Assembly: GCA_016716275.1 (NCBI GenBank)
Contig: JADJWR010000003.1
Coordinates: 806,001-870,000 of the forward strand
Direction: 5' to 3'
Length of the DNA stretch: 64,000 bases
DNA from: Burkholderiales bacterium
Lineage (GTDB): Bacteria; Pseudomonadota; Gammaproteobacteria; Burkholderiales; Burkholderiaceae_F
Part shown: in pieces, positions 1-9,286 of the stretch
Layout: each line of letters begins with the position of its first letter
Position numbering within the stretch: position 1 is the stretch's first letter
Notes under the pieces: generated by a model
What the model saw: the letters and a program-made list of their open reading frames with translations, nothing else
The model's database searches: none
What the model was told of the DNA's origin: nothing
Position numbers and translations under genes: made by a program

Positions 1-1
1 G

Positions 2-502
2 TTCGCGCTCGGCGTGTGCAACGGCTGCCAGATGATGAGCCAGCTGGCGATGCTGATTCCCGGTGCGCAGTGCTGGCCGCGCTTCACGCGCAACCGCTCG
101 GAGCAGTTCGAGGGCCGGCTGGTGATGGTCGAGGTGCTCGACTCGCCGTCGCTGTTTTTCGCCGGCATGGCCGGCAGCCGGATGCCGATCGCCAATGCGC
201 ACGGCGAGGGCTTCGCCGCCTTCGCTGCGCCCGAGCACCGCGCGCAGGCCGAGGGCGAGAAGCTGGTGGCGGTGCGCTACGTCGACTCGCAGGGGCGGGC
301 GACGGAGCGCTACCCGCACAACCCGAACGGCTCGCCCGGCGGCATCACCGGGCTGACCACCGCTGACGGCCGCTTCACCATCCTGATGCCGCACCCTGAG
401 CGCGTCCGCCGCACGGTGCAGATGTCGTGGCAGCCGCCGGGACTTGCGGAGGACTCGCCGTGGATGCGGATGTTCCGCAACGCGCGGCGCTGGCTGGGCT
501 GA
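2..502 (+). CDS. purL: Phosphoribosylformylglycinamidine synthase, C-terminal glutaminase part (5' truncated by window edge)
   Basis: This is the 3' end of the gene for FGAM synthase, the ATP-dependent fourth step of purine synthesis that converts FGAR plus glutamine to FGAM. Only the class I glutamine amidotransferase domain is inside the window. Visible are the nucleophile elbow GVCNGCQ (catalytic Cys codon at 17-19), the NAHGEG segment typical of this domain, and the closing MPHPERV motif that supplies the catalytic His and Glu. The frame is open across the left edge, so the start lies outside. The protein ends normally with WMRMFRNARRWLG. The large single-chain PurL of proteobacteria carries this domain at its C-terminus, which fits. 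Identification is secure. Confidence 0.95.
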   Translation, partial: FALGVCNGCQMMSQLAMLIPGAQCWPRFTRNRSEQFEGRLVMVEVLDSPSLFFAGMAGSRMPIANAHGEGFAAFAAPEHRAQAEGEKLVAVRYVDSQGRATERYPHNPNGSPGGITGLTTADGRFTILMPHPERVRRTVQMSWQPPGLAEDSPWMRMFRNARRWLG

Positions 503-527
503 GGTCGTTGCGTTCACGGGCGTGCCA

Positions 528-629
528 GCCAAGGGCGGCGGCTGGCCGCCTTCACTCATTTCCCCCGCGTCGGGCTTCGCCCGCCGCTCCTCCTTGACTT
601 CGCTACGGCGGCCAGCCGCCGCCCTTGGC
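528..629. repeat. Hairpin element, copy 1 of a tandem pair
   Basis: Two perfect 23-nt inverted arms (528-550 and 607-629) enclose a 56-nt loop. Inside the loop is a small hairpin (571-575 with 579-583). The loop also has the segments TCATTTCCCCCG and CTCCTCCTTGACTTCGCT, which recur almost unchanged in the next element at 686-771 although the outer arms differ completely. On the minus strand the loop reads as a purine-rich tract followed by ATGAGTGAA, resembling a ribosome site and start, but no conserved protein follows. It may be a REP- or MITE-like repeat or a structured RNA; the function is unknown. Confidence 0.7.
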
Positions 630-685
630 CGTCCACCGTCGCGCCCGGCCACCGGCGCAAGGCAACACGGCATTTATTCGACACG

Positions 686-771
686 CCGGCGTGCCTTGTT
701 TCGCTCATGTCCTCCGTCGCCCGCCGACGGCGGGCGCCTCCTCCTTTACTTCGCTCCACAAGGCACGCCGG
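686..771. repeat. Hairpin element, copy 2 of a tandem pair
   Basis: Two perfect 14-nt arms (686-699 and 758-771) enclose a 58-nt loop containing an 8-bp inner hairpin (718-725 with 729-736). The loop segments TCATGTCCTCCG and CTCCTCCTTTACTTCGCT match those of the element at 528-629. Arm sequence is unrelated between the copies while pairing is kept in each, which is what selection on structure would produce. The rest of the 503-904 gap holds no credible gene; only the ppiC terminator at 862-883 was otherwise recognised. Confidence 0.7.
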
Positions 772-861
772 AGTCTCGATTGCGCGCCAACCGGAGCGGA
801 CCCGCCCACTCACGACGGTACGCGACGCGTCGATTCGGGTCGGACGGTTCGCACAAAGACA

Positions 862-883
862 AAAGGGCGCCGAGGCGCCCTTT
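862..883 (-). terminator. Intrinsic terminator of the msrB-yciB-bolA-ppiC operon
   Basis: A perfect 10-bp stem (862-871 with 874-883, effective loop four bases) lies about 20 nt beyond the ppiC stop on the minus strand. It is followed on that strand by TTTGTCTTTGT, a T-rich tail. The arms are bounded by AAA and TTT, so it could work in both directions. Confidence 0.75.
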
Positions 884-904
884 GTTCCAGGAGCTTCCCT
901 GCCG

Positions 905-1672
905 CTACTGGATCTTGGCGGACTTGCGCAACTGGTCGGCGAAGGCCGCCATTTTCTGCTGCGCCAGCGCCTCGCGGATCTGCTGCGACACCTGCTCGAG
1001 CGGCGGGAACTGCGCGTCGCGGACATCGTCGACCTTGATGATGTGCCAGCCGAACTGTGACTGCACCGGCGCCTCGGTCATCTGGCCCCTGTCGAGCTTC
1101 ACCATCGCCTCGGAGAACGGCTTGACGTAGGCGCCGGCGCCGGCCCAGTCGAGTTCGCCGCCGCGCTGCGCCGAGCCGGGATCCTTCGACTTCTTGGCCA
1201 GATCCTCGAACTTCGCTCCCTTCTTGATCTGCGCGGTGATGTCCTTGGCCTCCGCCTCGGACTCGACGAGGATGTGGCGCGCCTTGTATTCCTTGGCGCC
1301 GGTGGCCTTCTTCTGCTCTTCGTAGGCCGCCTTGACCTGCTCTTCGGTGATCGGCTGCTTGCCCAGTTCGTCGCGCATCAGCGCCTGGATCAGCGCGTTC
1401 TGCCGCTGCAGCTCGAGCTGCATCTTGACGTCCGGCTTTTCCGCCAGACCGCGCTTGGCCACTTCCTGCATGAAGATCTCGCGCTGGATCAGCTGGTCCT
1501 TGACCTGCTGGCGCAGCTGCGGGGAGTCCTGCTGCCCCTGCTTCTTCATCTGCTCGATCCAGGCGTCTTCCTGCGCCTTGCGGATCGGCTTGCCGTTGAC
1601 CGTCGCAATGTTCTGCGCGAACACGGCCGTGCTCGCAACCATGGCTGCCGAAAAGGCAAGTACTCGCAACAT
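905..1672 (-). CDS. Periplasmic parvulin-type peptidyl-prolyl cis-trans isomerase (PpiC/SurA-like)
   Basis: This 255-residue protein is probably an exported foldase. Residues 1-19 form a signal peptide ending in VFAQ. An N-terminal helical chaperone-like region (about 25-125) is rich in Gln and Lys. The PpiC rotamase domain (about 130-225) shows the family landmarks ARHILVESEAEA, a GGELDW strand, and FGWHIIKVDDVR. The start is 4 nt after the bolA stop, so it is translated as the last gene of msrB-yciB-bolA-ppiC, and the terminator at 862-883 follows. This gene set is conserved in Rhodocyclales, to my knowledge. The specific clients are unknown. Confidence 0.9.
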   Translation of the reverse strand: MLRVLAFSAAMVASTAVFAQNIATVNGKPIRKAQEDAWIEQMKKQGQQDSPQLRQQVKDQLIQREIFMQEVAKRGLAEKPDVKMQLELQRQNALIQALMRDELGKQPITEEQVKAAYEEQKKATGAKEYKARHILVESEAEAKDITAQIKKGAKFEDLAKKSKDPGSAQRGGELDWAGAGAYVKPFSEAMVKLDRGQMTEAPVQSQFGWHIIKVDDVRDAQFPPLEQVSQQIREALAQQKMAAFADQLRKSAKIQ

Positions 1673-1676
1673 GACT

Positions 1677-1976
1677 CTACTTTCCTGAAATGGGAGGGGG
1701 AGTGACGCCTGCTTCGTCCGGCGTCTGCAGAACCAGGGACAGCGCGTGAACCTCGCGGCTCAGCATCTGACCGAGCGAATCATACACAAGGCGATGACGG
1801 GCCAGCCTCGACAGACCCTCGAAGCGCCGGCTGACGATGCGCACCCGATAGTGGCCGCCGCCGCTCTTGGCGCCCTCGTGGCCGGCGTGCCTGGCGCTGT
1901 CGTCGTCGATCGCCAGCGACAGCGGCTGCAGCGCCTGCAGCTTCGCCTGCAGGCGCCCGATCGTCACTTCAGGCAT
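1677..1976 (-). CDS. BolA family protein
   Basis: A 99-residue BolA-like protein. The family has an alpha-beta fold related to type II KH domains and usually partners with monothiol glutaredoxins in iron-sulfur trafficking; BolA itself also affects cell shape and envelope genes. The diagnostic parts are the central SGGGHYRVRIVSRRFEGLSRLARHR segment (residues about 38-60), with the conserved loop and the F-G-S/R-H-R pattern, followed by the VYDSLGQML helix and the HALSLVLQTPDE strand. The start overlaps the yciB stop by 8 nt, so the two are translationally coupled. Whether it is BolA or an IbaG-like paralogue cannot be settled here. Confidence 0.88.
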   Translation of the reverse strand: MPEVTIGRLQAKLQALQPLSLAIDDDSARHAGHEGAKSGGGHYRVRIVSRRFEGLSRLARHRLVYDSLGQMLSREVHALSLVLQTPDEAGVTPPPISGK

Positions 1977-2595
1977 CGGGCGCCTCCTTGATGTGCTGCG
2001 ACAGCCAGAAGCCGATGCCGACGACGAAGGCGAGCGTCAGTCCCATCAGGCCGAACAGCTTGAAGTTGACCCAGGTGTCGGTCGAGAAGCTGTAGGCGAC
2101 GACGAGGTTGGCCGCCGCCAGCAGGGCGAAGAAGGCGCTCCACACCCACAGCAGCCTCTCCCACACCGGATCGGGCAGCTCGATCTGCTTGCCCAGCAGG
2201 CTGCGGACGAAATTGCGCTGCCAGAACAGCCGGCCGCCCACCAGGCTGGCGGCGAACAGCAGGTACAGGATCGACGGCTTCCACTTGATGAAGGTCTCGT
2301 CGTTGAGCCATATCGTCGCGCCGCCGAACACGACGATCACCGCCAGCGACACCCACAGCATCGGCTCGATGCGCCTGCCGCGCGCGAGCAGCCAGCCGAC
2401 CTGCGCCAGCGAGGCGACGATGGCCACCGCGGTGGCGAGCAGGATCGGCGCCTGCGCGTCGGCGACCTGGCCGCTGGCGACCAGCCCGCCGAGCCAGCCG
2501 GAGGCCAGCTGGCCCGCCTCGTGCGGGTAGGAGCCGCCGAGCTTGTAGACGACGAAGAACAGGATGACGGGGAACAGGTCGAACAGCAGCTTCAT
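1969..2595 (-). CDS. yciB: Inner membrane-spanning protein YciB (septation protein A family)
   Basis: A 208-residue integral membrane protein of the IspA/YciB family, which acts at the inner membrane and influences envelope synthesis and septation. The N-terminus MKLLFDLFPVILFFVV is typical of the family. Five hydrophobic segments can be seen, near residues 8-20, 50-70, 78-98, 110-128 and 150-200, along with the conserved KWKPSILYLLFAASL and TWVNFKLFGLMGLT blocks. The ATG is chosen at 2593-2595, where it overlaps the msrB stop by one base; longer upstream extensions would run through msrB. It ends inside the bolA start. Confidence 0.93.
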   Translation of the reverse strand: MKLLFDLFPVILFFVVYKLGGSYPHEAGQLASGWLGGLVASGQVADAQAPILLATAVAIVASLAQVGWLLARGRRIEPMLWVSLAVIVVFGGATIWLNDETFIKWKPSILYLLFAASLVGGRLFWQRNFVRSLLGKQIELPDPVWERLLWVWSAFFALLAAANLVVAYSFSTDTWVNFKLFGLMGLTLAFVVGIGFWLSQHIKEAPDA

Positions 2596-3002
2596 CACGC
2601 CTTCCCCGCCTCGGCCGGTTCGAAGATCAGCGACGCCGAGTTGATGCAGTAGCGCAGGCCGGTCGGCGGCGGCCCGTCGTCGAACACGTGGCCGAGGTGC
2701 GCGTCGCACACGTTGCACAGGATCTCGGTGCGTACCATGCCGTGGCTGTGGTCCGGTTCCTCGCGCACGTTGGCCGGGTCGAGCGGCTCGAAGTAGCTCG
2801 GCCAGCCGCAGCCGGAGTCGAACTTGGCGTCGGAGGCGAAGAGCCTGGTGCCGCAGCACACACAGCGGTAGGTGCCGGCCGCCCTGTGCTTCCAGTAGCG
2901 GCCGGTGAACGGCGGCTCGGTCGCCTTGTGCCTGGTGACGGCATAGGCGATGGTCGACAGGCTGTCGCGCCAATCGGCGTCGGTCTTGCTGATCTTCTTC
3001 AT
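2595..3002 (-). CDS. msrB: Peptide methionine (R)-S-oxide reductase
   Basis: A 135-residue MsrB that reduces the R epimer of methionine sulfoxide in proteins using thioredoxin. It shows both zinc CxxC pairs (CVCCGTRLF near residue 48 and CNVCDAHLGH near 97) and the catalytic RYCINSASL motif near residue 118, where Cys attacks the sulfoxide. The Met at 3000-3002 (MKKISKTDADW) is the natural family start; an upstream in-frame Met at 3135-3137 would add an unrelated Arg-rich segment. It leads the four-gene operon ending in ppiC and is divergent from the acyl-CoA ligase at 3149. No convincing promoter could be picked in the 146-nt gap. Confidence 0.95.
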   Translation of the reverse strand: MKKISKTDADWRDSLSTIAYAVTRHKATEPPFTGRYWKHRAAGTYRCVCCGTRLFASDAKFDSGCGWPSYFEPLDPANVREEPDHSHGMVRTEILCNVCDAHLGHVFDDGPPPTGLRYCINSASLIFEPAEAGKA

Positions 3003-3148
3003 CGTCGTCGGGTCGCGCACGTCAGGCCCTGGGCGCGGGCGGGGCAAGCGGGCCAGTTCCAGCACAAGGTTGCGGCGGCAAGCTCGAAATTCTAGTCGCC
3101 ACTTGTAAACTGGCCGGCCGCGACCAGGCAAGAGCAAGGGGGACTCGC

Positions 3149-4792
<1,644 letters not shown>

Positions 4793-4810
4793 GGCGGCTG
4801 CCGCAGACGC

Positions 4811-4838
4811 TTGCGCCGCATGGCGCTTTCTGTATTCT
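4811..4838 (+). promoter_or_regulatory. Putative sigma70 promoter of the liv/beta-oxidation operon
   Basis: TTGCGC (4811-4816) and TATTCT (4833-4838) are separated by 16 nt and lie about 40 nt upstream of the binding-protein start. A strong ribosome site AGAGGAGA follows near 4860-4867. The local drop in GC supports it. This is by eye and untested. Confidence 0.5.
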
Positions 4839-4874
4839 CCGCGCAGCCTTGCACGATCACAGAGGAGACCGACG

Positions 4875-6155
4875 ATGATGCGCGCAGCGCGGGCTATCGC
4901 ACTGGCCGTTGCGGCTGTTGCCGCCTCGGGCACGGTCACCGCCCAGACCAGGGGTGCAGCCGGCAGCGTCGCGCCGCCGGCGCAGACGGTGAGGATCGCC
5001 TACCTCGACCCGCTGTCTGGGCCGTTCGCCGCGGTCGGGCAGAACATCCTGAAGCACTTCCAGGTGGCCGCCGAGACGGCGACCGCGCGGCAGCTGGCCG
5101 GCGCAGGGGTCAGGTTCGAGATCGTGCCGTTCGACAGCAAGGGCTCGCCGCAGGAGGCGCTGACGCTGCTGCGCGCGATCGCCGACCAGGGCATCCACTA
5201 CGTCGTCCAGGGCCAGGGCTCGCACGTGGCGATCCCGCTGTCGGAGGCGATCACCCGCAACAACGAGCGCAATCCGAAGCAGGCGATCGTGCTGCTGAAC
5301 TACGCGGCGATCGACCCCGACCTGACCAACAGCAGGTGCAGCTTCTGGCACTTCGCCTTCGACGCCAACACCGAGATGAAGATGGAGGCGCTGACCGACT
5401 ACATCAAGGACAGGTCGGAGATCAGGAATGTCTACCTGCTGAACCAGAACTACTCGCACGGCCAGCAGACCGCCCGCTACGCCAGGGAACTGCTGGCCCG
5501 CAAGCGGCCGGACGTGAAGATCGTCGGCGAGGACTTCGTGCCGCTCGGCCAGGTGCGGGATTTCTCGCCCTACATCGCCAAGATCCGCGCCGCCGGCGCC
5601 GACACGGTGATCACCGGCAACTGGGGCACCGACCTGGTGCTGTTCGTCCGCGCCGCCCGCGACGCCGGCCTGACCGCCGGCTTCTACACCTACTACGCCG
5701 GCGTGATCGGCACGCCGACCGCGATGGGCGCCTCGGGCGCCGACCGCGTGCGGCAGGTCTCCTACTGGCACCCGAACGTCGCGAACAACCCGCTCGAGCC
5801 CGTCTACGTCGACTTCAAGAAGCGCTTCGGCGAGGAGTGGTACGTGCTGGCCTCGTACAACGCGCTCGGCATGCTGGCCGAGGCGATCAAGCGCGCCGGC
5901 AGTGCGGAGCCGCTGAAGGTCGCGCACACGATGTCGGGCATGAAGATGAGCGGCCCGATGGGCGAGATCGAGATGCGCGCCAGCGACCACCAGCTGCAGC
6001 AGCCGCTGTTCATCTCGACCTTCACCAAGGCCGGCGGCCCGGTGAGGTTCGATGCGGAGAAAACCGGCTTCGGCTTCCGCACCGAGAAGTCGATCCCGAC
6101 CTATGTCGCCTCGACGCCGACCTCGTGCAACATGCAGCGGCCGGCGAAGCCGTAG
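4875..6155 (+). CDS. Liv-type ABC transporter periplasmic substrate-binding protein
   Basis: A 426-residue type I periplasmic binding protein of the LivK/HAAT family. It begins with a signal peptide (about residues 1-25, cleaved near TAQ) and continues with the domain start VRIAYLDPLSGPFAAVGQNILKHF. Further family landmarks are the FDSKGSPQEALTLLRAIADQG block, YYAGVIGTPTAMG, and the closing EMRASDHQLQQPLFIS segment. It is the first gene of a five-component importer and has a good Shine-Dalgarno sequence. Such proteins in betaproteobacteria bind branched amino acids, but also amides, aromatic acids and fatty acids. The neighbouring CoA ligase favours a carboxylate here, which is inference. Confidence 0.9.
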   Translation: MMRAARAIALAVAAVAASGTVTAQTRGAAGSVAPPAQTVRIAYLDPLSGPFAAVGQNILKHFQVAAETATARQLAGAGVRFEIVPFDSKGSPQEALTLLRAIADQGIHYVVQGQGSHVAIPLSEAITRNNERNPKQAIVLLNYAAIDPDLTNSRCSFWHFAFDANTEMKMEALTDYIKDRSEIRNVYLLNQNYSHGQQTARYARELLARKRPDVKIVGEDFVPLGQVRDFSPYIAKIRAAGADTVITGNWGTDLVLFVRAARDAGLTAGFYTYYAGVIGTPTAMGASGADRVRQVSYWHPNVANNPLEPVYVDFKKRFGEEWYVLASYNALGMLAEAIKRAGSAEPLKVAHTMSGMKMSGPMGEIEMRASDHQLQQPLFISTFTKAGGPVRFDAEKTGFGFRTEKSIPTYVASTPTSCNMQRPAKP

Positions 6156-6182
6156 CGGGCCGCTCCGGCAACCGCCCACGGA

Positions 6183-6238
6183 CGGCGGGCCGCTGCGGCC
6201 CGCCGGACTGAACCGACCGGCCCGCGCGACGGGCCGGT
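6183..6238 (+). other. Two strong hairpins between binding protein and permease genes
   Basis: Stem 1 pairs 6183-6192 with 6196-6205 (10 bp, loop CTG). Stem 2 pairs 6216-6224 with 6230-6238 (9 bp, loop CGCGA) and is followed by only TTCGC, so it lacks a proper U-tract. Hairpins here commonly stabilise the abundant binding-protein mRNA against 3' decay or cause partial termination, giving more binding protein than permease. Which applies is inference. Confidence 0.6.
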
Positions 6239-6251
6239 TTCGCATCGGCGC

Positions 6252-7211
6252 ATGAACCTCGAACTGTTCCTGGTGCAGCTGCTCAACGGCGTGAGCTACG
6301 GGCTGCTGCTGTTCATGCTGGCGGCCGGCCTGACGCTGATCTTCTCGATGATGGGCGTGCTGAACTTCGCCCACACCAGCTTCTACATGATCGGCGCCTA
6401 CGTCGCCTACCAGCTGTCGGTGTGGCTCGGCTTCTGGGCGGCGCTGCTGCTGGCGCCGCTGCTGGTCGGCGCACTCGGCGCGGCGGTCGAGCAGTGGGGG
6501 CTGAGGCGCGTGCACAAGTGGGGGCACGTGCCTGAGCTGCTGTTCACCTTCGGCCTGTCGTACATCGTCTTCGAGCTGGTGCAGGTGATCTGGGGCCGCG
6601 CGCCGGTGCCCTACCAGGTGCCGCCCGAACTCGACGGGCCGGTCGCCTGGCTGCAGGCGGCCGGCATCACCTTCCCGCAGTACCGGATGTTCATGATGGC
6701 GGTGGCGATCCTGATGCTCGGCGGGCTCTGGCTGCTGCTGAAGCGCACCCGCATCGGCCTGGTGATCCAGGCGGCGCTCAGCCACCCGGAGATGGTCGAG
6801 GCGCTCGGCCACAACGTGCCGCGGGTGTTCATGCTGGTGTTCGGTGCCGGCTGCGCGCTGGCCGCACTGGCCGGCGTGATCGGCGGCAACGCCTTCGTCA
6901 CCGAGCCCGGCATGGCCGGCGCCGTCGGCGCGATCGTCTTCGTGGTGATCGTCTTCGGCGGCCTGGGCTCGCTCGCCGGCGCGTTCGTCGCCTCGCTCCT
7001 GCTCGGGCTGATCGACGCCTTCGGCAAGACCAGCAGCGCCTCGCTGGCCGGACTGCTCGCCTCGGCCGGCTTCGAGCCGACGCCGGCGAGCTTCGGCTAC
7101 CCGGTGCTGAGCATGACGGTGGCGCAGGTCGCGCCCGTCCTGCCGTACCTGCTGCTGGTGCTGATCCTGATCTTCCGGCCGCGCGGCCTGATGGGCACGC
7201 GGGAAAGCTGA
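6252..7211 (+). CDS. Branched-chain-type ABC transporter permease, LivH family
   Basis: A 319-residue inner membrane permease. The sequence starts MNLELFLVQLLNGVSYG, as LivH proteins do, and carries about eight hydrophobic helices. The conserved ABC-contact loop is seen near residue 185 (SHPEMVEALGHNV), and the VVIVFGGLGSLAGAFVASLLLG segment near 235-256 is the family hallmark. It ends in IFRPRGLMG, a standard LivH C-terminus. It would pair with the LivM-like protein encoded 9 nt downstream. The start ATG follows the hairpin region and is the only sensible start. Confidence 0.92.
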   Translation: MNLELFLVQLLNGVSYGLLLFMLAAGLTLIFSMMGVLNFAHTSFYMIGAYVAYQLSVWLGFWAALLLAPLLVGALGAAVEQWGLRRVHKWGHVPELLFTFGLSYIVFELVQVIWGRAPVPYQVPPELDGPVAWLQAAGITFPQYRMFMMAVAILMLGGLWLLLKRTRIGLVIQAALSHPEMVEALGHNVPRVFMLVFGAGCALAALAGVIGGNAFVTEPGMAGAVGAIVFVVIVFGGLGSLAGAFVASLLLGLIDAFGKTSSASLAGLLASAGFEPTPASFGYPVLSMTVAQVAPVLPYLLLVLILIFRPRGLMGTRES

Positions 7212-7220
7212 GGCGGCGAC

Positions 7221-8531
7221 GTGACGGCGCTCGGCGAACTGCGCTTCAAGCCGCTGAACTTCGGCCGCTGGGTGATCTGGGGCTCGACGGCGCTGGTCTT
7301 CGTCGTTGCGCCGCAGGTGTTCGACAGCGGCTTCGCCCGCGCGCTGCTGTCGCAGATGGCCATCATGATCGTCTTCGCCCTGTCCTACAACATGCTGCTC
7401 GGCCAGACCGGGCTGCTGTCGTTCGGCCACGCCGTCTACTCCGGCCTCGGCGCGTACTTCGCCATCCACGCGCTGGCGCTGATCGGCAGGGGATCGCTGG
7501 TTTTTCCAGTGTCGGCGCTGCCGCTGGTCGGCGGCGCGGCGGGGCTGGCCTTCGGCGTGGTGTTCGGCTGGCTGACCACCAAGCGGGCCGGCACCACCTT
7601 CGCGATGATCTCGCTTGGCATCGGCGAGATGGTGTTCGCCGCCTCGCTGATGTTCCCGGGCTTCTTCGGCGGCGAGGCCGGCATCAGCGGCAACCGCACC
7701 GCAGGCCCGCCGCTGCTCGGCATCGACGGCCTGAGCTTCGGCGCCGACATCCAGGTCTACTACCTGATCGCGGCGTGGACCTTCGTCTGCATGATCGCCA
7801 TGTACGCGCTGACGCACACGCCGCTCGGCCGCATCGCCAATGCGGTGCGCGACAACCCCGAGCGGGCCGAGTTCATCGGCTACGACGCGCGGCGCGTGCG
7901 CTGGATCATGATGATGCTGGCCGGTTTCTTCGCCGGCGTCTCCGGCGGGCTGTCGGCGATCAACCTGGAGAGCGTCGGCAGCGGCGCCGTGCACGCGGCG
8001 GTCTCCGGCGGCGTGCTGCTGGCCGCGTTCATCGGCGGCGTGCTGTTCTTCTTCGGGCCGATCCTGGGAGCCATCGTCTTCGTTTTCTTCGCCTTCGCGC
8101 TTTCCGAGTACACGCCGGCCTGGCACCTGTACCTCGGCGTGTTCTTCGTGCTGCTGGTCATGTTCGCCCCCGGCGGGCTGTCGAGCCTGCTGCTGCTGAA
8201 CCTGCGGGTGGCGAAATTCGGCAAGTTCGGCCGCCTGCGCGACCCGTACGTCGGCGTGCTCGGCACCGGCGGACTGCTGGCTGCCGGCGTCGCGCTGCTG
8301 ATCGAGATGACCTACCACCTGACCCTGGGCATCGGCACCGACAGCCGCCTGAGGTTCTTCGGCTTCCCGTTCGATACCGCGCGCGGCGAAAGCTGGGTGT
8401 TCGCCGGCGCGCTGCTGGCCGCCAGCGGTGTCGCCTTCGAGTACATGCGGCGCCGCTTCAAGCGCGAGTGGGATGCGATCGCCGTCGAGATCGAGGACTG
8501 GCGGCGCGACAACCCGGAGCAGGAGCAGTGA
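7221..8531 (+). CDS. Branched-chain-type ABC transporter permease, LivM family
   Basis: A 436-residue permease with about ten membrane segments. Family signatures are the SYNMLLGQTGLLSFGHAVYSGLGAY region near residue 57, the cytoplasmic coupling loop AVRDNPERAEFIGYDARRVRW near 215, and the glycine-rich FIGGVLFFFGPILGAIVF helix. The tail of about 60 residues beyond the last usual helix includes a further hydrophobic stretch and a charged end (RRRFKREWDAIAVEIEDWRR), making it longer than E. coli LivM's core. It starts at GTG 7221, 9 nt after livH, and its TGA overlaps the next GTG (GTGA), so the ATPase gene is translationally coupled. Confidence 0.92.
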   Translation: MTALGELRFKPLNFGRWVIWGSTALVFVVAPQVFDSGFARALLSQMAIMIVFALSYNMLLGQTGLLSFGHAVYSGLGAYFAIHALALIGRGSLVFPVSALPLVGGAAGLAFGVVFGWLTTKRAGTTFAMISLGIGEMVFAASLMFPGFFGGEAGISGNRTAGPPLLGIDGLSFGADIQVYYLIAAWTFVCMIAMYALTHTPLGRIANAVRDNPERAEFIGYDARRVRWIMMMLAGFFAGVSGGLSAINLESVGSGAVHAAVSGGVLLAAFIGGVLFFFGPILGAIVFVFFAFALSEYTPAWHLYLGVFFVLLVMFAPGGLSSLLLLNLRVAKFGKFGRLRDPYVGVLGTGGLLAAGVALLIEMTYHLTLGIGTDSRLRFFGFPFDTARGESWVFAGALLAASGVAFEYMRRRFKREWDAIAVEIEDWRRDNPEQEQ

Positions 8532-9286
8532 ACCCGCCGGCGCTGCAGCTGGCCGACGTGCGCAAGCGCTTCGGCCGAACCGAGATCATCCGTGGCGTCA
8601 GCCTGAGCATCGCCGCCGGCGAGCGTCACGCGATCATCGGGCCGAACGGCGCCGGCAAGTCGACGCTGTTCAACCTCGTCAGCGGCCGCTTCCACGCCGA
8701 CTCGGGCGAGATCCTGCTCAACGGCGCGCCGATCACGCGGCGCAAGCCGTTCGAGATCAACCGCCTCGGCCTGGCGCGCAGCTTCCAGATCACCAACATC
8801 TTTCCGCGCCTGTCGGTGTTCGAGAACCTGCGCTGCGCGGTGCTGTGGTCGCTCGGCTATCGCTACTCGTTCTGGCACAACCTGAACCGGCTCGCCGACG
8901 CCGAGGACCGTGCCCAGCAGCTGCTGGAGCGGATCGGCCTGAAGCGGCGGCGCAACATCCAGGCCGGACTGCTCACCTATGCCGAGCAGCGGGCGCTGGA
9001 GATCGGCATCACGATCGCCGGCGGGGCGACGGTGATCCTGCTCGACGAGCCGACCGCCGGCATGAGCCGCAGCGAGACGGCGCGGGCGGTGGCGCTGATC
9101 CGCGAGGTCACCGAGGGCCGGACGCTGGTGATGGTCGAGCACGACATGAGCGTCGTCTTCGGCCTGGCCGACCGGATCTCGGTGGTCGTCTACGGCGAGG
9201 TGATCGCCAGCGGCCGGCCGCAGGAGATCCGTGCCGACGCGAAGGTCAAGGAGGCTTACCTCGGCCAGCCGGCGGAGAGCGGGTGA
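8528..9286 (+). CDS. Liv-type ABC transporter ATP-binding protein, LivG family
   Basis: A 252-residue ATPase, one of two that drive the importer. Walker A is GPNGAGKST near residue 40 and Walker B is VILLDEPTAGMS near residue 175, followed by the H-loop in MVEHDMSVVFGLADR. The ABC signature is unusual: TYAEQRALEIG replaces LSGGQ, although LivG proteins are known to diverge at this motif. The long insertion between Q-loop and signature with the FWHNLNRLADAE stretch is typical of LivG. The start is the GTG at 8528 inside the livM stop; the stop is fused to the livF start (TGATG). Confidence 0.92.
   Translation: MNPPALQLADVRKRFGRTEIIRGVSLSIAAGERHAIIGPNGAGKSTLFNLVSGRFHADSGEILLNGAPITRRKPFEINRLGLARSFQITNIFPRLSVFENLRCAVLWSLGYRYSFWHNLNRLADAEDRAQQLLERIGLKRRRNIQAGLLTYAEQRALEIGITIAGGATVILLDEPTAGMSRSETARAVALIREVTEGRTLVMVEHDMSVVFGLADRISVVVYGEVIASGRPQEIRADAKVKEAYLGQPAESG

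Noticed and set aside
503..904. Small minus-strand protein starting at ATGAGCGAA inside the hairpin elements.
   Set aside because: The reading frame past the stem is different between the two copies and shows no conserved protein, so it is treated as part of the repeat.
6216..6238. Second hairpin after the liv binding-protein gene as a full intrinsic terminator.
   Set aside because: It is followed by TTCGC rather than a U-tract and the remaining transporter genes lie directly downstream, so at most partial termination is likely.
4857..8318. A very long open frame on the minus strand opposite the liv genes (and similar ones at 9854-13120, 14209-16194 and 32330-36079).
   Set aside because: They lie antisense to well-supported genes, are dominated by Arg, Ala, His and Gln as expected for shadow frames in GC-rich DNA, and show no family motifs.
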